This document shows, one piece after another, positions 51,471 through 59,962 of a stretch of 64,000 nt of DNA. The first letter of the stretch is position 1; each line of letters begins with the position of its first letter. The stretch spans positions 62,001 through 126,000 of the forward strand of contig JAFUYT010000016.1 of the NCBI GenBank assembly GCA_017470425.1, in the 5' to 3' direction. Below the pieces are notes generated by a model that was given only the letters and a program-made list of their open reading frames with translations, had not been told where the DNA came from and made no database searches. Origin of the DNA: Bacteroidaceae bacterium (GTDB lineage Bacteria; Bacteroidota; Bacteroidia; Bacteroidales; Bacteroidaceae). The translations under genes were made by a program, and so were the position numbers.

Positions 51471-52919
51471 TCATTTCTGGAACAAATCCTCCATCGTGAC
51501 TGTCCGGTCGAAGCGGGAGGCATATTCGTTTCTTTTCAGGCCGTATGTGGTTACCAACACGGACATGACAGTTTTCTTGTTCCCTATCATTTCCTGCACG
51601 CGTTCCATTCGCTCAAGAAGGGTCTTGTTGTAACTCTTCGTGACTTCAAAATCCCCTCGCGTGAACTTCATCTCACACAAACAAATGAAACGGTCATCCC
51701 TGTTAATAACCAGGTCTATCTTGGGGCTGCTCGCAGTGGAATCGGACGGGATGTTCCAGGGAGATTCCTGCGTAATCACACCGTCAATTCCCAAAGCATG
51801 CTTAATCTGCCTGATGTGAGTCCAGCACAGGTCCTCGAAGGCTAAGCCCATCCATGAGATGACAGCAGGCGACTTCTCATGCGTCTGCCAATAGGCGGGA
51901 TTGCCGGTATTGCCGCGGACGTGCTTCAGATAGAAAACACAGAAAGGATCGGTTAATTTGTATCTCGCAACAGATTCTCCGAAGGGGATGTATTCCATAA
52001 TCAGCCTGCTTTTCTGCAACGCTGCCAAGTTCTCAGTCAAGGTGCCTCCAGAGGAGAACTTGCCCTGCTTGACCAGCTCATCGCGGGTGAAGCCGATGCG
52101 TTTCGTGGCGAGTGTTGCCACAATGCGCTGTAGCTCATCCGGACGTGAGAACTGGGACGTGAACAACCGGTCGAACTCTTCCCTAAGCGGGGCATTCACA
52201 TCATAGAGAATGGCATCAATGTTTTGTGCCATACTCAGACCTCTCTGGAACTGATCCAAATAGAAGGGGATGCCGCCGAAAACAATATAGGCCTGGCAAA
52301 TATCGAACTCGTCGAAATGGAGGCCATCGACCTTGAAGAACTCTCGACATTCATGTAAGGTGAAGGGTGAAAGATAGATAGGCAACGTCACCCGACCATA
52401 CAAGCCCCCCTTGTTGTTAATCAGTTTGTCCAGTATCCAGGATGTTGCGCTACCGCACACCACCATCTTAAAGTTCCTGCGAGCGAGACACCAATCGTTG
52501 CAGAAATGTTCGAAGGCAGGCATGAAGTTTGACTTAGGGGTATCCATCCATGGAAGCTCATCGATGAAAATGACCTGACGCATACCATCGTCCTTCTTCT
52601 CCATGAGTTGTTCCAGCATATAAAAAGCCTCCTGCCAACTGCTCGGGACTCGTTCACTGCTATCCAGACCGTACGTCCGCATGGAATAATAGAATTCCTG
52701 CAGTTGCAGCTTCAGGATGTTCCTCTTTCGCTTCTTCGTGGCATCATCCACCGGTGACACGGCAGTGTGCTTGAAGATGAACTTACCCTCGAAGAATTCA
52801 TTGATAAGGAATGTCTTACCTACTCTTCTCCTGCCATAGACCGCAATCAGCTGTGCCCTGTCCTTATCCATGGCCGATTGCAGTTTCTCAAATTCATTCT
52901 TGCGTCCTATCATGACCAA
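51471..52919 (-). CDS. AAA ATPase with C-terminal DUF234-type nuclease-like domain
   Basis: This protein of about 480 residues starts with a P-loop ATPase: GRKNEFEKL, Walker A AVYGRRRVGKTFL and Walker B QVIFIDELPWM, then a sensor-1 VVCGSAT. A winged-helix-like middle (about 265-330) follows. The C-terminal part has a PD-(D/E)xK pattern (PKIDLVINRDDRFICLCEMKF). These ATPases are frequent in Bacteroidetes accessory regions; the cellular role is unknown and they are sometimes linked to mobile elements. The first M or the third (MIGRKNEF) may be the start. Its codon use is AT-richer than malQ. Confidence 0.85.
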   Translation of the reverse strand: MVMIGRKNEFEKLQSAMDKDRAQLIAVYGRRRVGKTFLINEFFEGKFIFKHTAVSPVDDATKKRKRNILKLQLQEFYYSMRTYGLDSSERVPSSWQEAFYMLEQLMEKKDDGMRQVIFIDELPWMDTPKSNFMPAFEHFCNDWCLARRNFKMVVCGSATSWILDKLINNKGGLYGRVTLPIYLSPFTLHECREFFKVDGLHFDEFDICQAYIVFGGIPFYLDQFQRGLSMAQNIDAILYDVNAPLREEFDRLFTSQFSRPDELQRIVATLATKRIGFTRDELVKQGKFSSGGTLTENLAALQKSRLIMEYIPFGESVARYKLTDPFCVFYLKHVRGNTGNPAYWQTHEKSPAVISWMGLAFEDLCWTHIRQIKHALGIDGVITQESPWNIPSDSTASSPKIDLVINRDDRFICLCEMKFTRGDFEVTKSYNKTLLERMERVQEMIGNKKTVMSVLVTTYGLKRNEYASRFDRTVTMEDLFQK

Positions 52920-52938
52920 TAATGTTTATTTTCAGCCG

Positions 52939-53040
52939 CAAAGGTAATAACAATGGCTCATTTGGCCAAACATTATTGCAATAATCAGCCAAAACGAGCC
53001 CAATTTAGTCTGCTTTGGCTGATTATTGCATCTAAACAGG
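52939..53040 (-). promoter_or_regulatory. Promoter of the ATPase gene embedded in nested palindromes
   Basis: Minus strand TTTG (52967-52970), 20 bases, TACCTTTG (52939-52946). Around it lie TTTGGCCAAA (52961-52970), the perfect palindrome ATTATTGCAATAAT (about 52972-52985) with GCCAAA after it, and an inverted copy TTTGGCTGATTATTGCA at about 53015-53031. This looks like an operator array; the binding protein is unknown. Confidence 0.6.
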
Positions 53041-53121
53041 AGGCCGGACTTCACAGCCCAGCCTCCCAAATGAAAAAAACTATTACTACTCTATATAGTG
53101 TAAACTATAGAGCCAAACAAA

Positions 53122-53277
53122 TTACTCTGACCAGATGTCGGACCAGTCTGCATTGTCCTCTTTGGTGTATTGGGTTTCTACTGTTGTCGTAGAGTCGATT
53201 TGCAATGATGTTGCTACCACAGTTTCCAAGAGAATGTGGGTAACACGGAGAGCTGGGATTTGATATATCTTTTTCAT
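53122..53277 (-). CDS. Small peptide gene (51 aa), MKK-x-Y-x-x-P type
   Basis: An ATG at 53277 opens a 51-residue frame ending TAA at 53122. The peptide begins MKKIYQIPALRVTHILLE, then a middle VATSLQIDSTTTVE, and ends DNADWSDIWSE. The start (MKK-x-Y-x-x-P-x-x-R-V) and the acidic Trp-rich tail match a group of short uncharacterised Prevotella peptides encoded near surface proteins. It lies 24 bases after the 982-residue surface protein and is likely cotranscribed. It has no signal peptide or obvious catalytic motif. The function is unknown. Confidence 0.65.
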   Translation of the reverse strand: MKKIYQIPALRVTHILLETVVATSLQIDSTTTVETQYTKEDNADWSDIWSE

Positions 53278-53301
53278 AGTCATTGAATACTTTAATATTT
53301 A

Positions 53302-56250
53302 TTACTTAACCAGTACCTTCTTACCATTTACGATGTTGAGGCCATGCTGGAGCTTAACCAGTCGCTGACCTGCTGCATTATAGATGACAGCATCTTTCGA
53401 GAGAGTCTCATTGAGAGCCTCATCAATACTCGTTGCAGTACCAAAATCGAAACGTAGGCCTTTCACCTCAGCGGCTTTATTCATGTAAGCCTTGAAACCG
53501 CCAAGATTACCCGTATAGTTATAGATACCCCATTCATCACTTTCGTTTTTACCAAGCACAAGGACGCCGCCATCGATGGCAGTCTGAGCAGCAACTGTAC
53601 CAGTGAGAGCCGTGGTGTTGGATTCATTAACGGTGGAAAGAATCGGGAAGTTCACCGTGGTCGTTTCTTCTGACTGACGACGGAGGATGACACCCGTATT
53701 AGCTGGCAGCGTACCTGCTACAGGATTCAATGTCAGCCATTCACCATTCACAGTTCCAGTATATACCTCCACGCCCTCAGGAATGGTTAAGTCAACAGGG
53801 CTGAAGAAAGAGGCATATTCGCCAGCGAAGGTGACGGGGAGGGAAGGTACTTCTTGAATATACCAGCGACATTGAGCTGTAGCTGAACTATATCTGTCGA
53901 GATTAGCAATATTTGCATGTCCTGTGTCATAGCCATACATATAGTTAGAACCACATTTGATATAATACATTCCAGGAAGGTCAGATTCCAAGAATTCAAA
54001 GGTGGAACCGTCAGTACCAAGGGCTGCCATGTCGCGTGTATTTACGATATATCTTCCCTTAGAATACGACACAAATTTGTTTCCTACAAACGTAAAGATG
54101 TTGTCAACGGTTGGATCGCCATCACTTGTCTGCATTTGTACATTAGATGCATCAGTATCTACCGCCTTGGCATACCGGTTGTTATTACGACTCTTGAAAT
54201 ATACAAACTGTCCTTCGGATGGAAGATTGATACCACTTATCTCATTCTTGATGTTCCACAAGGCCTTGGCAGCAGCAGCAACATTGTAGGCGTTACCGCC
54301 ATTATATGCAGTCTGAGCATTTGAAATTGCCGTATTCTTGTGTTCGTTTGTATAATCACCTGCTGCATATTGACCAAGAGAGCTTCCGACAGTTCTCTGA
54401 GCAAGATACGAATATACTTCTTTAAGGTCATCTTCCACAGATTCAATTGTCATGAAACAGCCTGTAAAAGATGAAGCATAGCCATTTTCAACCCAATACA
54501 CTAGATCGTAGTTATTCCATGTGGATAAATAATCATTTCGGTCATTCAAGTAATTCTGATTTGTTCCTTCAACTTTAAAATAGACTCCGTCATCAGTATT
54601 TGAATAAAGCATATACTTTGATGTTGTTCCATTAAAGGCCGCAACAGCATTATCTGTACTACCATTCGACATATAGTTTTCTTGTCCCTTGTTGTATATG
54701 GTAAATCCATTGATATAGTCACCACCGAAAGTCCAGAAATAGTCTTTGTCTTCGTAATCTAGTGAGGCCGTTAACTGATTCCCCTTTGCATACTTACTGT
54801 TCAAAGTGAGATAATAAACGTTTGCCATCGTCTCGTCTGTTACTGGGTTGGAGGAGACATTAAATGGCAGGGTAAATGTGGTTTCTACGTCAATAACTTG
54901 ATTTGATGCTGTTCCCGTGACAGTAGCGGGTGAGGTGGACATGTATCGAGACTGGAATCCCAATGAAGTTACAATATCATATTCGAAGCCTGCTTTTGCT
55001 GATAATTCCCGTGAGGCAAGGGTTGTTTCGCCTTGCTTGAAATTAATTGTGATTGTTGTTGGCAGGGGCGTCACATATACCACAAGGTTGTCATCTGTTA
55101 CTGTGCTAACTGCTGTCTTTACTTCCGACTCCGTTTTCTCTACGCCATCGATAAAGTATTTCGAACCTGAAATAGAAGTGAGAGTAGTATTTGCCGGCAC
55201 ATAGACAGCATTAGTAGGTGTACCATTTACTGGTACGGTTCCATCTATCTCACCGCCATCCTCATCTGCAGCCTTGAAAGTAACCTTATGTACAGGGATG
55301 AGTAAAAATGGATTACCTTGATGCGCACTATTGTGGAATCCGACGTAATCGCTCGATGCTGAATATGTATCAAGCCAACAATCCGAGGCTTTAGAACCTG
55401 CTCTGTATGCGTAGGCTCCAGACATAACAGAAGTACGATCTGTCAATGTGAAGACCTCTGCATCACTAAATTCTGTGGCATTTAAGAGATTGAGGTTATC
55501 ACCGTTGCTTGACGTGGATGTTGAGTTTGCAGCAGCAAAGTTGGACACATAGCGATTACTACCCATGTTGAACAACGTCCTATAGTCCCCGTATTCATCC
55601 ACTCTCCAAACATAGTTCACGTCAACGTACAGAGCACTCTCATCAGTTACGCTCTTATTCTTCCATATCTTTGCAGCATTGGAGGAGTTGGCATACAGAT
55701 AGGTGTTGAGGGGCCAATTTGCTTTCATAAAATAAAGACCTGTTCCCGACTTGTCCGGCAAAGTGGAATAGGAGATACTAAAATCACTGACATTTGCCCA
55801 TTTACCTGATATGCTCAACTGAATATAGTGTACATATACACCGGAAACATTAAGAGTCTTCGTGTCAGATGTTCCTCCTGATGTTGCAGAAGAACTTCCA
55901 CTGGCAATAGTACAATTAGCTTCCTCTCTACTGGTAAAAGTAATGCTAAATCCAGTTATCATCTCATTACCTGGAGTCCAAATGGAGAGGACGTTTGCTT
56001 CGTTGTCTTTACAGGCTATCTGACTTTCTTGACGGTTTATATACCCGGATATCGATCCTGTAATGTGAATCTTGTCGCCAGCTGATGCCCATTCTGTTCC
56101 CCAGTCCGCAGATGTGTACGATGTCCAAGAACCATTTGAATTTGCATCCCAAAGCGCACTGCCAGTTGTAACAGTGACAGTTTCATCCGCCCACGCCCCG
56201 CTGACGCCCAGCGTCAGCATTGCGCACAATAAAAGTAGAAGTTTTTTCAT
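53302..56250 (-). CDS. Large secreted surface protein with Prevotella-type C-terminal tail
   Basis: This 982-residue protein has a signal peptide (MKKLLLLLCAMLTLGVSGAWA). It is rich in Ser, Thr, Asn, Tyr and beta-strand patterns, with an N-terminal lectin/jellyroll-like section (about 22-165). Several F/W/Y-rich beta-trefoil-like segments follow (for example YLYANSSNAAKIW, KYMLYSNTDDGVYF, NNNRYAKAV). The C-terminal 30 residues (VIYNAAGQRLVKLQHGLNIVNGKKVLVK pattern) are the tail common on Prevotella exported proteins. No catalytic motif is recognised; adhesion or glycan binding is a guess. Base composition is clearly AT-richer than the flanking core genes. Confidence 0.75.
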   Translation of the reverse strand: MKKLLLLLCAMLTLGVSGAWADETVTVTTGSALWDANSNGSWTSYTSADWGTEWASAGDKIHITGSISGYINRQESQIACKDNEANVLSIWTPGNEMITGFSITFTSREEANCTIASGSSSATSGGTSDTKTLNVSGVYVHYIQLSISGKWANVSDFSISYSTLPDKSGTGLYFMKANWPLNTYLYANSSNAAKIWKNKSVTDESALYVDVNYVWRVDEYGDYRTLFNMGSNRYVSNFAAANSTSTSSNGDNLNLLNATEFSDAEVFTLTDRTSVMSGAYAYRAGSKASDCWLDTYSASSDYVGFHNSAHQGNPFLLIPVHKVTFKAADEDGGEIDGTVPVNGTPTNAVYVPANTTLTSISGSKYFIDGVEKTESEVKTAVSTVTDDNLVVYVTPLPTTITINFKQGETTLASRELSAKAGFEYDIVTSLGFQSRYMSTSPATVTGTASNQVIDVETTFTLPFNVSSNPVTDETMANVYYLTLNSKYAKGNQLTASLDYEDKDYFWTFGGDYINGFTIYNKGQENYMSNGSTDNAVAAFNGTTSKYMLYSNTDDGVYFKVEGTNQNYLNDRNDYLSTWNNYDLVYWVENGYASSFTGCFMTIESVEDDLKEVYSYLAQRTVGSSLGQYAAGDYTNEHKNTAISNAQTAYNGGNAYNVAAAAKALWNIKNEISGINLPSEGQFVYFKSRNNNRYAKAVDTDASNVQMQTSDGDPTVDNIFTFVGNKFVSYSKGRYIVNTRDMAALGTDGSTFEFLESDLPGMYYIKCGSNYMYGYDTGHANIANLDRYSSATAQCRWYIQEVPSLPVTFAGEYASFFSPVDLTIPEGVEVYTGTVNGEWLTLNPVAGTLPANTGVILRRQSEETTTVNFPILSTVNESNTTALTGTVAAQTAIDGGVLVLGKNESDEWGIYNYTGNLGGFKAYMNKAAEVKGLRFDFGTATSIDEALNETLSKDAVIYNAAGQRLVKLQHGLNIVNGKKVLVK

Positions 56251-56470
56251 TTGTTTGTTGATTGAAGTTAGTTGTTGTTGAATAGTCCGCGATGTAAACG
56301 ACTTACGGTTGAGCTAACTTCAATACACGAAAAAAGCGCAGACCTAAGTCGTACGCTCATCAGGCCTAGCACTGCCTATAACACCTACTTTATGGTCTGC
56401 GCCTATGCGCATACCTCAAAAGGTGTTATTTCTTTGCCCGTTAAAGCTTTGTCGAGGTGCTAGTTCGATG
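56251..56470 (-). promoter_or_regulatory. Structured leader with attenuator-like terminator before the 982-residue surface protein
   Basis: On the minus strand GCGCAGACC (56394-56402) can pair with GGTCTGCGC (56336-56344), and the latter is directly followed by six T residues. AACACCT (56418-56424) can pair with AGGTGTT (56379-56385), which would interfere with the first stem because the segments interleave. A further pair ACGACTTA/TAAGTCGT (56345-56352 with 56299-56306) overlaps the terminator arm. GAAGTTAG/CTAACTTC (about 56318-56325 and 56264-56271) lies near the start codon. This is the layout expected of a regulated attenuator; no known riboswitch class was recognised. Confidence 0.5.
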
Positions 56471-56594
56471 AGCGATTTGAGCAAATAAAGGATGTGTCCT
56501 CCGTGGACACTATGTTGTCTTGTTGGCAGTTCCCCTCATCGAGGTTTCCCTGCCGGGAGATGGGTTATCTGTTTATGTCATTGTTCGTTTATTA
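56471..56594. other. Spacer upstream of the leader
   Basis: Contains a small hairpin GTGTCC...GGACAC (about 56493-56509) and a partial CT/GA-rich palindrome (TTTCCCTGCCGGGAGATGGG, about 56544-56563) resembling the arm in the GH20 gene. No gene is seen. Confidence 0.5.
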
Positions 56595-57047
56595 CTATTC
56601 CGTTATATATTGTTGTACAAAATCTGATGGGGTGAGGATTCTAAGATCAGGGTGATTAACGTTTTTATAGTCCTTGAGATTGATTGTCAGAAGGACATCA
56701 CAGCGATTTTCTAATGCACAGCGATATTGGAAGCTATCTTCCAAATCAGTAAATGCGATGTCGTGCAAGGCAGCACTGAGGTTCTCATGTGAAACGCCCA
56801 CAACGCGAGCAGTGGCCTGTATGTCGGAAAGCAGCCGCCGCAACATTTGCGTCTGCAAAGGCCTATGTATCCCTTTTTCCTTTAGGACTCTCTCGATAAG
56901 AAACGCCAGAGTATAGAACGCTCCTTGGGACAGCACACCTTCATGCTCTCCATCGGCAACGGCTTTTAGTATCTTCTCTACGGCGTCCACCTCTTTCCGT
57001 TCCTCAATATACTCAATGAATATGTTGGTGTCAAGAAAGATTTTCAT
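56595..57047 (-). CDS. PIN-domain ribonuclease toxin (VapC-like)
   Basis: This 150-residue protein has the PIN-domain acidic residues: D6 in IFLDTNIFIEY, a central glutamate in the helical half, and D in the C-terminal TDLEDSFQYRCALENRCDVLLTINLKDY. PIN toxins of this size cleave RNA, often tRNA or rRNA. Its start overlaps the upstream antitoxin stop by four bases (ATGA), the standard toxin-antitoxin layout. Confidence 0.88.
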   Translation of the reverse strand: MKIFLDTNIFIEYIEERKEVDAVEKILKAVADGEHEGVLSQGAFYTLAFLIERVLKEKGIHRPLQTQMLRRLLSDIQATARVVGVSHENLSAALHDIAFTDLEDSFQYRCALENRCDVLLTINLKDYKNVNHPDLRILTPSDFVQQYITE

Positions 57048-57271
57048 ACGAGGTATTTCTCTTTCAGATATTCACTTACGAGCTCTTCGGAGGAAGTCTC
57101 TATGCCTTTAGTCAGACCTCGTAGGCTTTGATGTCGATATGGTTTCACAACATCCTTCGGGTGACTCATGCTAAGAATCAGCCAGTTCCCAAAGTCCGTC
57201 AATTGTTGAACCAGTTGCTCCATCTGATAAGTAGGTGGAACGTTCAGCTTTATGTTGATGTCAGTTTGCAT
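57044..57271 (-). CDS. Antitoxin partner of the PIN toxin
   Basis: This 75-residue protein (MQTDINIKLNVPPTYQMEQL...) precedes and overlaps the toxin gene. An N-terminal strand-helix segment is followed by a charged C-terminal tail (SSEELVSEYLKEKYLV), the usual form of an antitoxin that wraps the toxin. The start at 57271 is chosen because a promoter lies at 57321-57351; an upstream extension would cross it. No named antitoxin family is recognised with certainty. Confidence 0.75.
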   Translation of the reverse strand: MQTDINIKLNVPPTYQMEQLVQQLTDFGNWLILSMSHPKDVVKPYRHQSLRGLTKGIETSSEELVSEYLKEKYLV

Positions 57272-57296
57272 ATTGGGCTTCCTATGTTTTTCAGCG

Positions 57297-57351
57297 GCCC
57301 ACAATGGGCGCTTTGCGCGGCAAATATACGGTTTATTTCTGTTCGCACAAA
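57297..57351 (-). promoter_or_regulatory. Promoter and operator-like palindromes of the toxin-antitoxin pair
   Basis: Minus strand TTTG (57348-57351), 19 bases, TATATTTG (57321-57328). Just downstream lie GCGC-TTT-GCGC (57308-57318) and GCCCA-CAA-TGGGC (57297-57309), placed where an autorepressing toxin-antitoxin complex would bind. Confidence 0.6.
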
Positions 57352-57404
57352 AGAATTGGGACAATTTTTCGGGTTCAGAGGGTGAAAAGGCTGTGAAGAG
57401 GTGT

Positions 57405-57453
57405 AAAAAGTACGGGCTCCGTGGCGACGTTACGTCGTCGTGGAGCCCGTACT
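57405..57453 (-). terminator. Terminator of the decarboxylase operon
   Basis: AGTACGGGCTCC (57409-57420) pairs with GGAGCCCGTACT (57442-57453), with an inner CGACG/CGTCG stem. Five T residues follow on the minus strand. It lies 32 bases after the OadB-type gene. Confidence 0.85.
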
Positions 57454-57484
57454 ATATATATAATAAGGTGTAGTTCGCTGCGGC

Positions 57485-58768
57485 TTAGCCGAGGAAGCTC
57501 AGGAGGATACCGGCGGCGACGGCGGAGCCGATGACACCGGCCACGTTCGGACCCATGGCGTGCATGAGCAGGAAGTTGCGCGGATCGGCCTTGGCACCTT
57601 CGACCTGCGAGACGCGGGCGGCCATGGGCACGGCGCTGACGCCGGCAGAGCCGATGAGCGGGTTGATCTTCTCCTTCAGGAACAGGTTCATGAACTTGGC
57701 CAGCAGCACACCGCCTGCGGTGCCGACGCCGAAGGCGACGATGCCCACACAGAGAATCGAGATGGTCTGGAAGTTCAGGAAGGCCTCGGCGGTGGCGGTA
57801 GCGCCTACGGTGGTGCCAAGGAAGATGACCACGATGTTGTTCAGCTCGTTCTGAGCGGCCTTGGAGAGGCGTTCCACGACACCGCTCTCCTTCATCAGGT
57901 TACCCAGCATGAGGCAGCCGATGAGCGTGGCGGCGCTCGGCAGAATCAAGCTGACGATGATGGCCACGACGATGGGGAAGATGATCTTCTCCTTCTTCGA
58001 CACGGTGCGGAGCTGTGCCATGCGGATCTTACGCTCCTTCTCGGTGGTCAGCGCACGCATGATGGGCGGCTGGATGACCGGCACGAGAGCCATGTAGGAG
58101 TAGGCGGCCACGGCGATGGGGCCGAGGAGGTGGGGCGCCAGCTTGGAGGTGAGGAAGATGGCCGTGGGGCCGTCGGCACCGCCGATGATGCCGATGGAGG
58201 CAGCCTCCTGCGGGTTGAAACCGAAGAAGTCCATCTGTGTCACCAGGAACGTGGCGAAGATGCCGAGCTGGGCAGCAGCGCCGAGCAGCAGGCTCTTCGG
58301 GTTGGCGATGAGCGGACCGAAGTCAGTCATCGCGCCCACGCCGAGGAAGATCAGGCAGGGATAGACACCAGCCTTCACGCCGATGTACAGGACATCGAGC
58401 AGGCCGCCCTCAGCCAGCACATGGCGGTAGCTGTGGAAGTAGGGGCTGTTGGGGTTCAGGAACTCGTCGTTCCACATGCTGGTGTGGAAGAGGCCGGCAT
58501 CGGGGATGTTGCTGAGGAGCATACCGAAGGCGATGGGCAGCAGGAGCAGCGGCTCGTACTCCTTCTTGATGGCGAGGTAGAGGAGGAAACAGGCGATGCA
58601 GATCATCACCGCATTCTTCCAGCCTTCACCCACGAAGAAGCTCGTGAAGCCCATGTCGTCCCAGAACTTCGTCATCGCAGAGGCAAAGTCGAAGTCTTGG
58701 GCAGAGACCAGTGCCGGAATCATCAGCATCACAGCCAACACACCAAAATATTTGAGATATTGTTTCAT
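57485..58768 (-). CDS. Sodium-pumping decarboxylase, beta subunit (OadB/MmdB type)
   Basis: This 427-residue membrane protein couples carboxybiotin decarboxylation to Na+ export. About nine to eleven spans and the family motifs ([25 protein letters not shown], with the Na+-binding Asp in GGADGP, and [48 protein letters not shown] at the C-terminus) are present. The start at 58768 (MKQYLKYFG) is preferred over a TTG at 58780 inside a repeat tract. It is last in the operon and next to the terminator. Confidence 0.94.
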   Translation of the reverse strand: MKQYLKYFGVLAVMLMIPALVSAQDFDFASAMTKFWDDMGFTSFFVGEGWKNAVMICIACFLLYLAIKKEYEPLLLLPIAFGMLLSNIPDAGLFHTSMWNDEFLNPNSPYFHSYRHVLAEGGLLDVLYIGVKAGVYPCLIFLGVGAMTDFGPLIANPKSLLLGAAAQLGIFATFLVTQMDFFGFNPQEAASIGIIGGADGPTAIFLTSKLAPHLLGPIAVAAYSYMALVPVIQPPIMRALTTEKERKIRMAQLRTVSKKEKIIFPIVVAIIVSLILPSAATLIGCLMLGNLMKESGVVERLSKAAQNELNNIVVIFLGTTVGATATAEAFLNFQTISILCVGIVAFGVGTAGGVLLAKFMNLFLKEKINPLIGSAGVSAVPMAARVSQVEGAKADPRNFLLMHAMGPNVAGVIGSAVAAGILLSFLG

Positions 58769-58770
58769 TG

Positions 58771-58806
58771 CAATTGTCAATTATCAATTATCAATTGTCA
58801 ATTATT
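58771..58806. repeat. 7-bp tandem repeat tract between the biotin and beta-subunit genes
   Basis: AT-rich variants of the same unit (TTGTCAA, TTATCAA), four to five copies, filling the spacer up to the biotin-protein stop. Confidence 0.8.
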
Positions 58807-59579
58807 TATGCCAACTCTACCAGCACCTGTCCGCTCTGTACCTGATCGCCCACAGCGACCTTGACGGCGGTTACCTTGCCTGCGAACTCGGCGGTGATGT
58901 TGTTCTCCATCTTCATGGCTTCCATGACCACGACGGTGTCGCCGGCAGCCACTTCCTGACCCACGCTGACGCACACCTGCTTGATGGTGCCGGGCAGAGG
59001 AGCCTCAACGGCCTTGGAAGCCCCGCTCCCGGCTCCCCCCGTGGGGGGGAGAGCCTCCTTTGCAGCAGGCTTTTCAGCAGGTTGGGGTTTCTCCCCCCCA
59101 CGGGGGGAGTTAGAGAGGGGCTGTTGGGGTGCCTGTGTCTGGGGTGCGCCTTCAGCCTGGAAATCTACGAGGACATCGCCCTGGTTGACGCTTGCGCCCA
59201 CGGTGGTGCGGACCTTCACGACGGTGCCGTCCTGTTCGGCGGTGATGGCGTTCTCCATCTTCATGGCTTCCATCGTCAGGATGGTGTCGCCCTTCTTGAC
59301 CTTCTGGCCCTCGGCAGCGACGATCTGCTTGATGGTGCCGGGCAGGGGAGCCACGATGGTGCCTGCAGCGGGAGCGGCAGCAGCGGCAGCACGGGGTGCA
59401 CTGACGGCTGCGGGAGCGGCGGCGTGGTGTACGACAGGCTTCACGGCGTGATGTGCCAACGCGGGAACCTCGACGGCATAGCTCTTGCCGTTGAGGGTGA
59501 CGGCCAGAACGCCATTGTCCTGTTCTGCGACCTGTGCTTCGTAGGCCTTGCCGTCTATTGTAAACTTGAATTCTTTCAT
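58806..59579 (-). CDS. Biotin carrier protein with two biotinyl domains
   Basis: This 257-residue carrier of the decarboxylase has an N-terminal segment (1-40), an Ala/Pro/His linker (41-73) and two complete biotinyl domains. The first (about 74-139) has EAMKMEN with K107, and the second (about 191-257) has EAMKMEN with K223. Carriers of this type usually have one domain. The linker between them (141-190) contains PLSNSPRGGEK and KEALPPTGGAG, which are translated inverted copies of a palindromic repeat. The start at 59579 (MKEFKFTIDGK) excludes an upstream extension overlapping the gamma-subunit gene. BirA at 15784 is the likely ligase. Confidence 0.93.
   Translation of the reverse strand: MKEFKFTIDGKAYEAQVAEQDNGVLAVTLNGKSYAVEVPALAHHAVKPVVHHAAAPAAVSAPRAAAAAAPAAGTIVAPLPGTIKQIVAAEGQKVKKGDTILTMEAMKMENAITAEQDGTVVKVRTTVGASVNQGDVLVDFQAEGAPQTQAPQQPLSNSPRGGEKPQPAEKPAAKEALPPTGGAGSGASKAVEAPLPGTIKQVCVSVGQEVAAGDTVVVMEAMKMENNITAEFAGKVTAVKVAVGDQVQSGQVLVELA
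59034..59116. repeat. Two inverted G-tract palindromes in the biotin-carrier gene
   Basis: CTCCCCCC-GTG-GGGGGGAG-like (about 59035-59054) and CTCCCCCC-AC-GGGGGGAG (about 59092-59110) flank an Ala/Lys/Pro-coding core. Related in style to the paired elements at 4741 and 21903. Confidence 0.75.
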
Positions 59580-59593
59580 TGTTGTTTTGGAAT

Positions 59594-59950
59594 TTAGAGG
59601 TGTCTGTTCAGCTCGGCGTGCCAAGCGGTGTGATCGGTGTGGTGGATGGTGAGGATGCCGCTCTCTTCATCATGCTGGTTGGCAGTGTAGAGATAGACGG
59701 CGGTGGCGATGGCCACTTGCTCGGCCTCGGAAGCGGCGGTGATGTCCGCCTGCTTGGACTTGACATACTCGGCGCCCGTCAGCACCTTCGGCTTGGCAGC
59801 GGCATCTGCCTTGGCAGAAGCGCCCTTGGCCACAGCACTGAAGATGTAGAGCACGCCCACCAGCAGGACGAGGATCGCAAAGACCACGCCCACGCTGATG
59901 CCTGCCATTCCCCAGGCCAGCCCCCAGTCGGTTGATAATGTGGTAATCAT
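59594..59950 (-). CDS. Sodium-pumping decarboxylase, gamma subunit (OadG family)
   Basis: This 118-residue protein has a single N-terminal membrane span (about 13-40) and a short C-terminal tail. The OadG family anchors the complex. The tail ends in EESGILTIHHTDHTAWHAELNRHL, with histidines that may bind a metal. It starts 12 bases after the carboxyltransferase gene and precedes the biotin carrier. Confidence 0.85.
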   Translation of the reverse strand: MITTLSTDWGLAWGMAGISVGVVFAILVLLVGVLYIFSAVAKGASAKADAAAKPKVLTGAEYVKSKQADITAASEAEQVAIATAVYLYTANQHDEESGILTIHHTDHTAWHAELNRHL

Positions 59951-59962
59951 AGTGGATGGCGT

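Noticed and set aside
56336..56402. CTGATGAG word in the surface-protein leader considered as a hammerhead ribozyme
   Set aside because: The required GAAA after stem II and a matching cleavage-site stem are missing.
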